In this document: positions 13,601-24,865 of the stretch, one piece after another
Layout: each line of letters starts with the position of its first letter
Numbering within the stretch: position 1 is the first letter of the stretch
Source of the DNA: Glandiceps talaboti
Taxonomy: Eukaryota; Hemichordata; Enteropneusta; Spengelidae
Length of the DNA: 64,000 nucleotides
Direction of reading: 5' to 3'
NCBI RefSeq assembly: GCF_964340395.1
Contig: NC_135566.1
Location: forward strand, 13,371,001 to 13,435,000
The notes under the pieces: generated by a model
Seen by the model: the letters and a program-made list of their open reading frames with translations, nothing else
What the model was told of the DNA's origin: nothing
Database searches by the model: none
Position numbers and translations under genes: made by a program

Positions 13601-16600
13601 TATTGCAGATAAGTATGGTAATTTATTTGACCCCCTCAAAATGAATTAATTTTCATAATACATCACCAAATCACAGTCCAGAGATTGCTCTGATATAGAT
13701 TTACAAGTACAAACTTTTGAAAGAAAAACAAGTTTTTGTAAATACTTTTCTAAATATTTTAGATTCACTCTTATTGTAAAACTTATCATCCATGCCCTGT
13801 CCTCCAATCATAAAAACAGTTTCAAAGAGTAAAAACTTGTCACTTTTGCTTAGAAAACTGTATATATTATTATTTGTTGATAGATGGTGGTGGTGGTTTA
13901 ATGTCGGTGAAAACTGTCAGTTCATCGAGCAGCTCATCATCCACCACTGGAGGAAGTGGCAGAAGAAGTGAGTACCATTGTAAATCTTTGAGACAGTAAA
14001 GAATAGAGAGAGTAAAAGTCCTTCTGTGTGAAAGGCAGTTTGTTATATTTTTTTCTCATCAAGAGCCGTAGTTCAGTTCAGTTCAGTTAACTGAATTTCC
14101 TCCACTATCTGGAGAACCACAGTGACCTGTGTAAAGGAAAAGACAAGGACAAAACAGACATTAACAAAGAACAACATAAAAAGAGAACGGTGACAATCCA
14201 AGGCCATAACAATTCTGACCAATCAAAATTTTGTGATTATTCCTAAAGTGAAACAACGACGATGGCGTAGTGCAAATAGTAGCCCTCTAGAGATGGCCTC
14301 AACTTATATACATGTACACATCTTACTTTTGGTTGTTATTAGCAAGGTGTTAGTAAAATAAGTGTTAATCTGTGTGTTTTATCCTGAAATGACGTCAATT
14401 GTTTCAAGAGTCCCATATATATGTAAACGCCCGATGTGAGGTGATCTAAGTACTGCTTGTAATGTGCGTATATGTATACAGAAAATTGCAAAGTAAAGGC
14501 TACTGAATTATGTCAACTCACATACAGCACAGGTTCAGAACATTTCCAGGGGGAAATTTAGTCTAGTTGCTAGAGCCATGGGCTATGCTGCTTACTTTTA
14601 AAGTGACTGAAGGTTGTCACTGAGGGTGTTAGCCCAAACCTCAGGATGGGCTGCACACTCGTCCAGAGGTACTGTCATAACCTTTTGGCTTTATTGAGCA
14701 ACCTCCCCAAATCACAGATCCAATGTCTTACTACATGTACAGTACTAGGTGGTATTCAGAAACTTACCGTAGGCAAGGCAGGAAGGTTTCTACAACAAAT
14801 TTTAGCCCAGTTAATTTAATTCAGATAGCAGTGTTCACTTAGCTCATGTGTGAGGGTTTTTCCTGGCATTATAACAGTATTAACATCATTCAAGATCAAG
14901 ACCTAATGAAGGAACTTTAAAAAAAATGGTATGAAATTAAAAATTATGCAAAGCACATGTATAAACATTATATTAAAACTGGTTATTATTACGCAGGGTG
15001 ATTATACGTGTGTAAAGGATACCAGAAAACTTCATTATCATCTCATAACAGAAATTACATCTGACAGAAAGCAACTTTTTCATATATTTTATAATTCAGT
15101 GTCAAAGTTTGAGGAAGAATTGGAAGCCAAAAAGAGAGCCAGAGAAGCCAAACGTGGTACAGATCTTCAATCATTTAAAGATGAAGCTGCCAAAAGGTAG
15201 GAGACTGAATGAGAACACTGCATGGATATGTTGCGTGAAAATACAGCAAGTGTGATGGATCTTTGTGCAAGGTTTATTATATGAGAAGGCTTGCAGCATT
15301 TAAACACAACAGTGTGATAATGATACACCTTTGTGCAACGTTTATTAGAATGTGTGCATTGTGTAAACAACAGTGTGACTGAGCTGTGTGCAAAGTTTTT
15401 TTTGAAGGTGTGCATCATGTCAACACAGCTTTGTACTGCATGTAAATACAGCAGTTTGATTGATATTTGTGCAAGGTTTATTAGATGGTGTGCGCCATGT
15501 AAACACAGCAGAATGATTGATATTTGCAAGGATTATTGCTGAAGTGTTTGGTGTATATGATTTGGGGCGTATTTGAACTTTAAGACTTTTAGTGTTGCAG
15601 AGGTCAAAGGTCATTGAATCACTCACCAGGATATGGAACTACTCTTTACTTCACCACTTGGTTATTTCTTTGAATTCAATGGAAATACTTTGTTGATATA
15701 CCACTTTTTAGGCAACAAGCCATGTTTGAGAGGAAGAAGATGGATGCTATGTCGTCCAGAAACAAAAGATCGGCAATCATGGATAAATTTGGTGGCCAAG
15801 CAAAGACAGGCCCTTCGTTTGGTGGCGGTGTTGGACGGGGTGGTGGTGGACGCATGATGGTACAGAATGCAAATACTATTAAAGCTCAGTTATTGGAGTG
15901 GGCTAAAATTAAAACAGCAGGTTACACGGTAAGCTAGGTCAAAGTTCATTATCCTGTCATTACCATTACTTGTGTGTATCGAAGTTTTCCAAAAATTTTA
16001 CACTTTATGCCGAATTTGAAACATTTTTGAAACTTAACATTTTCAAAAGAAGAAAGTTGTGTTTTGTCCATTGTAGTTGAGAAATCTCAAGCATGATATT
16101 AAGAAATTACTATTTATTTCTTTGGGTGCACATGTCGGGGAAAAGAAAATGAAAGGTGGGTTTTTATGTATAACACAATGTATGCATTGTTTAAGAACAA
16201 TACACTTTAGGATCATTTTTTTCCAAAACCATTGTAAGGAGATACAACAGCAACAGTTTGGTTTGGTTTGGTTTGGTACAGCTTGTTGGAACTCGGAGAT
16301 GTGTATTACAATTCATGGTCTGACAAGAATAGTTTTATGACTTCTTTATATGTGTTCATAAAATGTGAGGGGAACTTAAAATGTGATTGTTAAGGTGAAC
16401 TGTTATGTATAAACTAAAAATGGCTTTAAAAGTATAAATTACATGTCTCTGTACGGCCAACATGCTGTACCAAGTGTTTAGTAAATCCAGTTCAGTTGTT
16501 TACTGTCCATGTTTCTAACGAGTTCTACTTGTTCATGCTATTCTCTCACTGGTTATAAATGGAAAGGGGTTATTCAGTCATGACATGTATGTTTGTCTGT

Positions 16601-17419
16601 TTACACTTGTCTTCACATTTATCTGTGTGTACGTATCTCCATCTTCGTCCATGTATATCTGTATGTACATGCCATGTACATGCCATGCTCAACATTAATG
16701 ACAGTATGGATATGGTTGTTGTCCACATTGCTTCGTTATTAGCTAAAAAATTAATATCTTTCTGTCCTACAGAATTGCAGTGTTGAAAATTTTTCCAGAA
16801 GTTGGTCAGATGGTATGGCTTTCTGTGCACTCATTCATCATTACTACCCAGATTCCTTTGACTACAACAAACTGAATCCCAGAAATAAGAAATTCAACTT
16901 TGACCTGGCATTCCGTACAGCTGAGTAAGTAGAAGTCATCAAATATGTAATTAGTGCGTGACTGTGAGAGAGGGAGAATATATTGAGAGAGAGGGGAAAT
17001 GTCACTAGTTTGCAAAACGTATTCCATATATGGAAAACTATACTTTAATTTTTTTTCCATGTGACCTATCCTTAACCAATCACTGGATAGCATGGTATTG
17101 TGATGTGTTCACATTATCAGATATGTATGATATTGACCCATAAGATGAATATTGACTGCTAAGCCAAATAATAGCCATTCAGAAGATACCTAGTATATAT
17201 GAGGAGTTTGTTGCATTGATGTTATTCAAAAGCCAATGAACTTTTTAGTCAGATGTTTAATTTCTCTGGAACGATTTATGTGTATTTTTCAGAAAAGAAG
17301 CCGACATTATGCCATTGCTAGATACCGAGGACATGTTACTGATGGGCAACAAACCAGATTGGAAGTGTGTCTTCTGCTATGTACAGAGTTTATACAGACA
17401 TTTAAGCAAACAAGACTGA
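7483..17419 (+). CDS. SMTN: Smoothelin / smoothelin-like protein (3' part of gene, nine exons)
   Basis: Actin-associated cytoskeletal protein. Exons 7483-7638, 8782-8857, 10984-11322, 12372-12425, 13884-13967, 15100-15196, 15712-15928, 16773-16924 and 17293-17419 join in frame with GT-AG borders (1302 nt, 433 residues plus TGA). Residues about 40-110 match the smoothelin domain (GELEKMLDAATDFDERRKIR, then a long Arg/Glu helix). A Thr/Ser-rich linker and a charged stretch follow (FEEELEAKKRAREAKR). Residues about 321-433 are a type-2-like CH domain: WSDGMAFCALIH, LNPRNKKFNFDLAF, MGNKPDWKCVFCYVQSLY. This order, N-terminal smoothelin domain and C-terminal CH, is diagnostic for smoothelins. In vertebrates they bind actin filaments and tropomyosin in contractile cells; the role here is inferred. 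The 5' end is missing: the first exon found starts in phase 0 without an initiator. Confidence 0.9.
8308..8683 (-). mobile_element. MITE related to family A (subfamily A'), inverted copy
   Basis: On the minus strand it starts at AATTGTGTGTTTCCGATAAC near 8660 and ends near 8330 with TCGGTTATCGGAAACAAAC-type sequence, i.e. inverted termini. The same termini bound the + copy at 42950-43352. It contains an (AAATA)n tract at 8560-8609. Confidence 0.7.
8560..8609 (+). repeat. (AAATA)n microsatellite
   Basis: About ten AAATA units inside the A' MITE. Confidence 0.9.
8782..8857 (+). CDS. SMTN: Smoothelin exon: core of smoothelin domain
   Basis: Flanked by TTTGGCAG and GTAGGT; ends in phase 1. Encodes LDAATDFDERRKIRTQLRD and an Arg/Lys-rich end. 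This is the conserved heart of the family's smoothelin repeat, with a D/E-ERR-IR pattern. The continuous frame runs past the donor but loses all family similarity. Confidence 0.88.
9730..10112 (+). repeat. Tandem duplication, two units of 183 bp
   Basis: Two adjacent diverged copies in the smoothelin intron share GAACTGTTGAACA (9747 and 9930), ATAAAATTG-CCCTC, CAAAGTGGAACT-TGTACCC and the CTGACTGTGTGA end. Confidence 0.8.
10984..11322 (+). CDS. SMTN: Smoothelin exon: Arg/Glu helix and Thr/Ser-rich linker
   Basis: Acceptor TTTTTTCACAG, donor GTATGT; 339 nt, phase 1 at both ends. The first third is a highly charged helix (MAERERAREIEKKERMAAAD). The rest is a low-complexity Thr/Ser/Asn/Lys linker, likely disordered. 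Confidence 0.85.
12372..12425 (+). CDS. SMTN: Smoothelin small exon (18 codons)
   Basis: 54 nt between TTCATCCATAG and GTAATA, phase 1 on both sides, encoding DSGSRSRMVEEKTVISSS. It can be skipped without a frame change, so it may be alternative. It was chosen because it joins both neighbours in frame and continues the Ser-rich linker. Confidence 0.65.
13884..13967 (+). CDS. SMTN: Smoothelin small exon: Gly/Ser-rich linker
   Basis: 84 nt between TTGATAG and GTGAGT, phase 1 on both sides. Encodes four glycines, then MSVKTVSSSSSSSS and a Gly/Arg end. Like the preceding exon it is a symmetric linker cassette. Confidence 0.7.
15100..15196 (+). CDS. SMTN: Smoothelin exon: charged helix before CH domain
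   Basis: Acceptor ATAATTCAG, donor GTAGGA; enters in phase 1 and leaves in phase 2. Encodes SKFEEELEAKKRAREAKRGT and DLQSFKDEAAKR, a predicted charged helix. The spliced junction codon gives Arg with the next exon. Confidence 0.8.
15236..15540 (+). repeat. Imperfect minisatellite, about five copies of a 55-70 bp unit
   Basis: Repeats of CAGTGTGATTGATATTTGTG, CAAGGTTTATTAGA and GTGTGCATCATGTAAACA with indels, within a smoothelin intron. Confidence 0.75.
15712..15928 (+). CDS. SMTN: Smoothelin exon: linker and first CH helix
   Basis: Acceptor CCACTTTTTAG, donor GTAAGC. Encodes a basic segment (MFERKKMDAMSSRNKRSAIM), a Gly-rich spacer, and ANTIKAQLLEWAKIKTAGYT, the first helix of the CH domain. 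Ends in phase 0. Confidence 0.9.
16773..16924 (+). CDS. SMTN: Smoothelin exon: CH domain core
   Basis: Acceptor CTGTCCTACAG, donor GTAAGT. Encodes VENFSRSWSDGMAFCALIHH, YYPDSFDYNKLNPRNKK and FNFDLAFRTAE: the signature central helices of a smoothelin CH domain. Leaves in phase 2. Confidence 0.93.
17293..17419 (+). CDS. SMTN: Smoothelin terminal exon: end of CH domain and stop
   Basis: Acceptor TATTTTTCAG. Encodes KEADIMPLLDTEDMLLMGNK, PDWKCVFCYVQSLYRHLSK and a TGA stop at 17417-17419. The MG-KPD-KCVF-YVQSLY signature is characteristic of smoothelin CH domains, and the protein ends just after the domain, as usual in the family. Confidence 0.93.
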
Positions 17420-17604
17420 TTTAATTTTATCGATTTTTGATGCCTGTTCTTTATACTTATCTAAATCTCTCAATTTTGCAGTGTATATGCAACTCTCTTC
17501 TTACTTTTATTATTACAGATTTTAATCGTTTGCAGTAGTCACTTGTACTTGTGAACAGTACCTTTTGTAAACTTAAAGCATTCAAATTATGATACTTAAG
17601 GTAA

Positions 17605-17735
17605 ATAGACCTTTTGGTGAACAGCGCCCTCTGTGGTGGTCAGGAATCTTGACCTTTGATAAATAGCGCCCTCTGTGGCATTAAGGATTTTTATCATTTG
17701 GATAAACAGTGCCCTCTGTGGTTGATCATAAATCT
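17605..17735 (+). repeat. Three tandem copies of a ~50 bp unit containing GCGCCCTCTGTGG
   Basis: Units begin TTGATAAA(C/T)AG and share (A/G)(C/T)GCCCTCTGTGG followed by a variable piece ending in ATCTT or similar. Confidence 0.75.
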
Positions 17736-18578
17736 TATCAAAACATCAACAGCTCAGTTCAGTAATGTAGCTGATGGTCTTCATATACTTCTTGAAGTTG
17801 GAAAATTTAATATTTCCTTGAAAAGCTGTGTAGTCTTGTGAGAGGGCGCTAGTTCTTAATTTATGGTCTTACAGCTATATTACTACTTATTTTTCACTCT
17901 CCTTTTTAACCGACTCTTCCAAACCTTGGATAAGGAACACTTCATGTGCAAAGTCAGCAAATTAGAGGGTTCTGAAGCCGTGAAAGATGTTCATGGCATT
18001 TGTGATAATGGAGAATATGAGCGTAGGTATAGTTTTAGTTGTTTTCACCCAACATCTTTTTCTCTTCTGAAGTCTTGATTTACTAAGTGACAAGTTTTTC
18101 TTAAGAAACTATGCAGTCTATTGTATGCAGTCATTGACAATAATACATTGGCATGTTTATTACAAAGATATTTATGCAAAATAGTGATCTGGTTGGTAAA
18201 TGAAACGCCTCAGTTTTGAACAACTAATTTAAGATATCAGTAAGGTATTAAGAATTTACTAACTGAGTGCTTGCCATGTTTGTTTCTCCAATTTTTATTG
18301 TGTAGTTCAGTGCAATATTATATAAATAGGAAAATATGAAATTTACTAGTGAATGAAAAAACAAAACAAATTAAAACATTTTTGTCACCATGGTGATGAC
18401 CTTTTCCTCAACTTCAAAACATCATAAGCTTTATCTATTTGACACTCAGGATTGTTGAAAAATCTGTCAATTTTTGAAAGATTCTGGTGCAAATGAATGT
18501 CAAGTTTAACTTCAGCTTGGGGTTGTTTGTTGGCACACACTGATAAGGATAAATGAAATTTTACTTGGAGGTTTGAGT

Positions 18579-19062
18579 ATAACCTGCTCGCAAGCTGTTG
18601 TTTAGCTTCCGATATCTTTCAATCTCGTGCTAAGACTGTTACGGCTTTACTAAAAGACTGCAGTATGCAGATTACAAACTTGTGTGAAATCTGATTGGTT
18701 GAGAACAGAAATAGGTCAGGTCAGGTCATTATTTAAATGTAGAGGATCCCTTGCTGATCAATTGAAAGTGAAAGTTTAGCCTGCACATCTATAAACTTGA
18801 ATTTATTTGGTTCTTTGGAAGTATTGTATTTTTTTCTACATATGACCTTCACACCATCGAAGTCGAACATGCTATTTCATCATTTGTCCCCTCATCATTT
18901 AGCAATAATTGTGGATACATTTCTAAATATTTACATACTTTAAATTCGCTATATTATCTTTTTTGGATAATTTGAAATGTGGGAATTCATCTTCTGGACA
19001 CTAAGCATGTAGATGGCCTTGTGCGGCAACAGTGAGTTGAACAAAAGCTTGTGAGCAGGTTG
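18579..19062. mobile_element. Possible MITE with ~22 bp terminal inverted repeats
   Basis: AACCTGCTCGCAAGCTGTTG at the left end is matched in inverted orientation by CTTGTGAGCAGGTT at the right end. No coding capacity is seen inside and no clear target duplication. Confidence 0.5.
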
Positions 19063-20570
19063 ACATCTTCAATGATCGATTTTTAGAATTAATATTAAAT
19101 ATCTATAATTTTTAGTATTTACAAATTCAGTCATTCTGAAACTGATTAGCCAGATGACTTTTTTTAGTCGAAATGTTGCAATATTGTCATCAGCTGAGCC
19201 TGTGAGCTTGAATTTGAAGAATCTAGAGCTTGACATGGTGATAACAGTTTACACAAATATCCAAGATGGTCGCCTCCATAATTGTGAACAAAATGGCTGC
19301 CATAACTGAGTGACTCAGAACTGATTCAGTATGTGTGTGTATTGCCATAGCATGCAAGAATAGACAGTTCATACTGAATCTTTTTTTGAGAATGTAAAGG
19401 GAATGACAAAATTTTACTGCAATGTATACAATACTAATTGAATTATGAAAGTGATACGAAGAGGACAAACAGTTCAAACAACATGACACTTATAATTAGA
19501 ATGAAGGAATCTTGTCAGTGAAATTTTGAAATTAATACTCACAACTTTCAGCGAAACACCAAACTGTTTACTTCAATTGAAGTCAGTTTTAGTGGAACTA
19601 TTCAACCTGGTGCTATGAAGCTTTTCAAAAAGAAGGAAAAAAAAGTGAAAAAGTTCTTACAATTTTAGTCATTTACTCTAAATTATTCTTAGAATTATTC
19701 AAATGTACAAATAGAAATGTCGCATTGTATGCATTGTACAATGTAATTTGTAGACTTTTGAATAGTTGAAATCGTGTGAAAATCTTTTAAGTCACAGCAC
19801 ATGACGTCAAACAAATTTTGTATATAGTATATTCTAACTGCCAAACATCCTGAAGTTTTTAGTGTACACAGTTATACTATTTTTGTGTGTTTTTTGATTT
19901 GATTTTTTTTTTGATTTTGTACATAGACCATTGTATAGTACTGACAATAGCTTTGTCTATCACCTAGAATAATACTACCCGGTACCTCATTTTGCTGTTC
20001 ACTGAAATTCTGGGTTTTCAAAACTACCAAGTTACCAAAAAATACGACTTTTTGCCCATGTAGTAGTTGTTTGGAGTTCTTGTATATATATATATGCAGT
20101 GACTGGTAGTAGCACGGAAGCAAACGTGTCAGTTTTCATGGCAACCCAAGCTCTGGAAACACTGTGACCACATAAGGATATTTGAATGTCCATGATAACT
20201 TGAGAACTGATGAGAGTATTTACTTTACAAATTCAAAGAAATAGTTCAAATGTTAAATTTGTTCAGCACAACTCAAGGTAGAGTGAGAATTGTGAAGGGT
20301 GATAAAAATGAAATGGAATACTCTATTGTTTCATACTCACCCACTTTATCACAAAATACATTTCGATTGGTTAACATATGGTACTATGATCATTGGCATT
20401 TTGCCAACAATCTGTCAATACTCATCATTTCTCTTAGGTCATGTGACCTGTTTTTGCCCAGTTGCAAGACTCCTCCTAGTAAAACGTCACATCTTGAAAG
20501 ATAAAAAAAAAATACTTTAAAAAAAATATCTGCTTAAATGGTATTGAATATACTTAGAGGGCTAAAGTCT

Positions 20571-20649
20571 TAGTCTGTAAAATATGTCATGTTGTTCCGC
20601 CCTTGGGCGATGTGTGAGGGCTCCCCTTCATGGCGTACCTTACAGACTA
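20571..20649. mobile_element. Short MITE with 9-bp target duplication (Mutator-like), copy 1
   Basis: 79 bp with termini TAGTCTGTAAAATATG and CGTACCTTACAGACTA. Flanked by CTAAAGTCT (20562-20570) and CTAAGGTCT (20650-20658), 8 of 9 matching. Same family as 21476-21572. Confidence 0.8.
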
Positions 20650-21475
20650 CTAAGGTCTTTGTTTTATCTTTTACATAAAATTTACTTTCTTCCAGACACT
20701 GTAACAATCTTATTAAAATTTTGAGTGCTATATCATGATCCATCTATGATGTGAGATCTCCATGGCAACCACCTCACTCTTGAATTCTGAATCATTGACA
20801 GTCAAACGTGTAGTCATGTTTTGGCTGATGTTGGGAAGAGAAGATGAGGACTGTTGCAAGTGAAAATGTAGACATCGTGACATAACAACCCTGATGAAAC
20901 TCTTCCACATCATATTTTGATAAGATTGATACCGAATCGGCACTCATTTGTCGTCAATCGATAGGATTGTCATGGCAACTGTGCTTCTCTTTCAACGTAA
21001 ATATTGAAATTTCAACATTTATTTTCTAGATTTTGAGTTCGTACTATTATTTTTGTGTAAATGCTGTAAGTGTAAAGAAAAACCAAACAAACAAACCCAA
21101 AGCTATGCTGGATTGAATGAATGCATGCATGGTAATCTAATATGTAAATTACACATATATTTGTTGATTTTAAATTAACAAATTTTGTTGTAAATTATAG
21201 TTTTGTAATCATTTTAAATACTTATTAACAATTAATTTATGAATCCACCCATCTGTGGAGTGTATAATTTAGTGCATTTTATGGTACACTTTTGAAATAT
21301 GAAATATTAGCTTGTCAATAAAGTTGAGTATCGTTGATAACTGTCTCCGGTTCCTGTTTCCCAACTTGGGCAACCCTTAGCACACATATATAAAGTTAGT
21401 TTCAGAATCAGATTCACATTGGGGGCCAAGATGAAGCTAGTCTCGTATACGGAAAATCAGGTTGTCACCCAGCAA

Positions 21476-21572
21476 TAGTCTGTAAGGTACGCTGTGACGG
21501 GGCGCCCTCAAACATCGGCTGTGAGAGAGGAGGCCGGTGAGGGCGAAACGTCACGACGTATCTTACAGTCTA
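21476..21572. mobile_element. Short MITE with perfect 9-bp target duplication (Mutator-like), copy 2
   Basis: 97 bp with 24-bp termini, TAGTCTGTAAGGTACGC at one end and its near complement ACGTATCTTACAGTCTA at the other. The perfect duplication ACCCAGCAA lies at 21467-21475 and 21573-21581. A 9-bp duplication is typical of Mutator-group transposition. Confidence 0.88.
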
Positions 21573-22037
21573 ACCCAGCAAAAGCTGTCAAACAAGAAAT
21601 AATACCATAGAGACTACAGGAAATGTTGCACTTTTCACCCATCGTAAAATATTACTTCTACATAGACTTTTAAAATAAGATTAAAATCTTTTTAAACAGC
21701 CACAATAAAGATGCATCATTTCATTAGAATTATAGTGTGCCTACCAACAAACACATCAGCTGAGCTTTGACCTCTCTCAAATGTATTGGTGACAAGCTTT
21801 TATTTGATTTTCAAGTATTTTTTCCACATCCAAACTGAGACATACCCTTACTGATCTAGTGAGTGTGATGGGAACATTTCTTCAACATTATCATTTCTTG
21901 TTTCACTGCTTTCGTCTGGTGTAATCGTGATTTTTCGAATATGAGGCTGAATTCAAGACTGTCTGATTCTGAGACCAACTTTATATACAGCCTTAAGCAC
22001 AAGTACCGACTGTATTCATAACACAACTGATGAAGCC

Positions 22038-22040
<3 letters not shown>

Positions 22041-22107
<67 letters not shown>
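22041..22107 (+). repeat. (GA)n microsatellite
   Basis: Uninterrupted GA dinucleotides. Confidence 0.97.
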
Positions 22108-22109
<2 letters not shown>

Positions 22110-23080
22110 TTTCAGTACCTGTCAATTTCACCATGACTATATTTTTTCATAAAGAACATGTTCAGCAAACAAACTTAAGACGACGTTTTTCAGAGGAGAG
22201 GGTTGAAGAAATCAGGAAGGGGTGAAATGTCAAGAGAGGAGGGGGAGGGGAGGAGGATAAAAACCACAGCAAATTAACAAACAATAGGTTGGAATTTTGA
22301 TTATAATAACATATATTCAATTCTATATAATGCTTAATTTAATAATTACTCTGTTATGGAAATCTATAACCCACAATTCCCTATTCACATCCTAGGCCTT
22401 TTTATGCCATAGATATAACAAGTATTGCTAGGAGTACTGTTTCTGTGGCCGTGAGAGCACAAAAAAACGCTAGCTTGTGAGAATGTTTGCATCACATCAT
22501 AGCGAAATCTTACGAAAGTATGTATATTGATAAATTCTAGAGTTGCAGATATATGCAATTATAGGTATCAGATGTTTAATATAAATTTCATATGTTCAAA
22601 TGAGCTGTTTATCAAAATTTAAAAAAATATGGAACAATATCCTGATTTTATCCTTTATTCTATTCATTAAAGTGATATTAAAAAGATGAATTTACCGAAT
22701 CATTATTGTTGACATTAATAATACCATTGTTGACCAATGATCGGTTTAAAATGAATCCCCAATGGTCTATTTATGGCCCATGCGGGATGTCTTGCTATGT
22801 GTCAAAATCAAAATATCTTGGCAATTTTATAATTACAATATTTCCGCACACTTTGATGTGTGTTTTTAATATATATGGATATGGTAATTGAAGTACTATG
22901 GAAACTATATGATGGATCTTGTCTAATTGGGGAAAAAACATTCTCCGCCATTTACTCGGTGTCACTTGAGAAAAAGGGAAATGTGTTCTTGATCATGAGA
23001 ATGCAGCAATAAAATGATAACTCTATGAAAGCCCCTATAGGTGTAATATTTCACTACTTTTCATTTATTTTGCCCATTTT

Positions 23081-23172
23081 GATCAGACAACACCTGGAAC
23101 GAACTTCCACCTAGTATTGTTACTGCAGGAACCATCTAAACATTTGAAAGAAGACTTAAACACTTACTTGGA
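23081..23172 (+). pseudogene. Non-LTR retrotransposon remnant (3' end of ORF2)
   Basis: Conceptual translation reads DNTWNELPPSIVTAGTI, a stop, then TFERRLKTYL. This is the typical C-terminal WN-LP ... F(K/R)-LKT-L signature of CR1/L2-like reverse transcriptase ORFs. Only about 30 codons survive. Confidence 0.6.
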
Positions 23173-23609
23173 GGGAAAGGAATCAAATACAGCCCAGAAG
23201 CTGATACATGTACTTCATATTGGGATTATTGTGTGTGTGTTTGTGTGTGTGCACCCAACCTGGAATCTATTCAGATCTGACGTCAGAGGTCCGGGAGGGC
23301 CTAACTGTCAGAATGGAACTATGTTACTATGTAGAGATATACAATACCTTCACTGCCAGGAAACCGTCCAATCCTTAAGAAGCTGAGACATGATACCCGT
23401 CTGTAAACAATACAAACCATAAATAGTCTTATTAACTATGCACAAATTTGTCAACAGTTTAGGTATTTGCAGGACACTGATTGAGTTTGATCAATCACTA
23501 GGTGATGTTTGCTTCAGCACAAGTACAAACAACGTCATTAAGTCGAAAGTAGGAAAAAAGCTATGGTGACAAAATAGCTTCAGTTACAGTACGCTCACTA
23601 CACGATATA

Positions 23610-23993
23610 CAGTGAATTTCACAATACCGTTCAGCTTTTCTGTTTAATACAACCATGCAGAAACCAACAAGAAACTGCATATACCACACTTCAATAGCAC
23701 GATCGCTACATTTAATTTAAATAAAATAAACCATTTAAATGTATTTTGCAATGCCTTGCAGACGTCGGGCGCCAATGTTTTTCCTAGTATCAAACACCCG
23801 ATGACGGGCGCGTAAAATGTCCTTTGCGGTGTTCATTTGATGTCTGTATGGTGTCATGTGTAGTTCATTTCATTTACACAAAATGTAGCAAGAACTGTAC
23901 TCATTCAATCTGGTTATCTTAAAGTGTAGCATGTCAAGTTTCTTGCGTGGTTGTATCAAACAGAAAAGCTGAACGGTATTGCGAAATTCGCTG
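23610..23993 (+). mobile_element. MITE family C (long inverted arms), copy 1
   Basis: Begins CAGTGAATTTCACAATACCG and ends CGGTATTGCGAAATTCGCTG. The inverted similarity runs inward for most of each ~190-bp arm (e.g. ATACAACCATGCAGAAACC against GGTTGTATCAAACAG). A short centre contains GGGCGCC and its inverted partner. Five further copies lie between 32 and 41.4 kb. Confidence 0.85.
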
Positions 23994-24690
23994 TGTATGT
24001 TGAAAATTCTGTCTTCAAAGAATAAACAGGTAGCTATTACTAATCAATGCATATTGTCTGTCGAAATCACTTAGTCAGCACAGCATTCAAATTTGTCTGA
24101 CGCTGGGCCAAGATAAATCAACACCTGATAGAAATAACTAAATGTCAGCCGGATATGGTTTCGTTACATAGTGACAACTGTTTGTATGCGTTCTAAGCCA
24201 TGTCTCCATTTTAGAGTTAACTGTGGTACTTGAAGTGAATAGAATACCCAAATATCTGTACTGTAGGATATTGAATTAAATGGTTGTTTGATACGATATG
24301 CAGAAAGTGTGATAGCTTTCTGATGTTGTGTGGGGGATGGGGCTTGGGAGGGGGAATTGGGGGTCTCATGATCAGTTGTATTTTATCAAGTTGATTTATT
24401 TTTTAATACGCATACTATTCAATCATCAGTAGCCACTAACGCTTTTGCCATTGTAAATCATCATTTGATGTCACTATTTTTAATGTTAAAAAAACTATGC
24501 TGTGTTCGTCCCGAGTATAAACCCTGACCAATATATTCGCACATTTTTTTGATATTTTATTACATGTGATATATATCGTCTTGTTATTAAATCAAATTGA
24601 ATCCTAAGTCGGTAATTTAAAAATGGTGGCGTAACCCATTAGGCCTACTACAGGAACTCATTTTCAAGATGAAACTTAAGTAAAGGAAAA

Positions 24691-24829
24691 GAAATGAAAC
24701 GAAACGAAACGAAACGAAACGAAACGAAACAACACAACACAACACAACACAACACAACACAACACAACACAACACAACACAACACAACACAGCACAGCAC
24801 AACACAACAAAAACATCATCATCATCATC

Positions 24830-24864
<35 letters not shown>
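24691..24864 (+). repeat. Compound microsatellite (GAAAC)n-(AACAC)n-(CAA)n
   Basis: Three adjacent tracts: GAAAC to about 24730, AACAC to about 24808, then CAT/CAA triplets. Confidence 0.95.

Positions 24865-24865
<1 letters not shown>

Noticed and set aside
17863-18078. Frame with LDKEHFMCKVSKLEGSEAVK followed by a GTAGGT donor, a possible extra exon after smoothelin
   Set aside because: The smoothelin CH domain already ends with a stop at 17419. The upstream part is low-complexity Tyr/Phe/Leu, no family is recognised and no partner exon was found.
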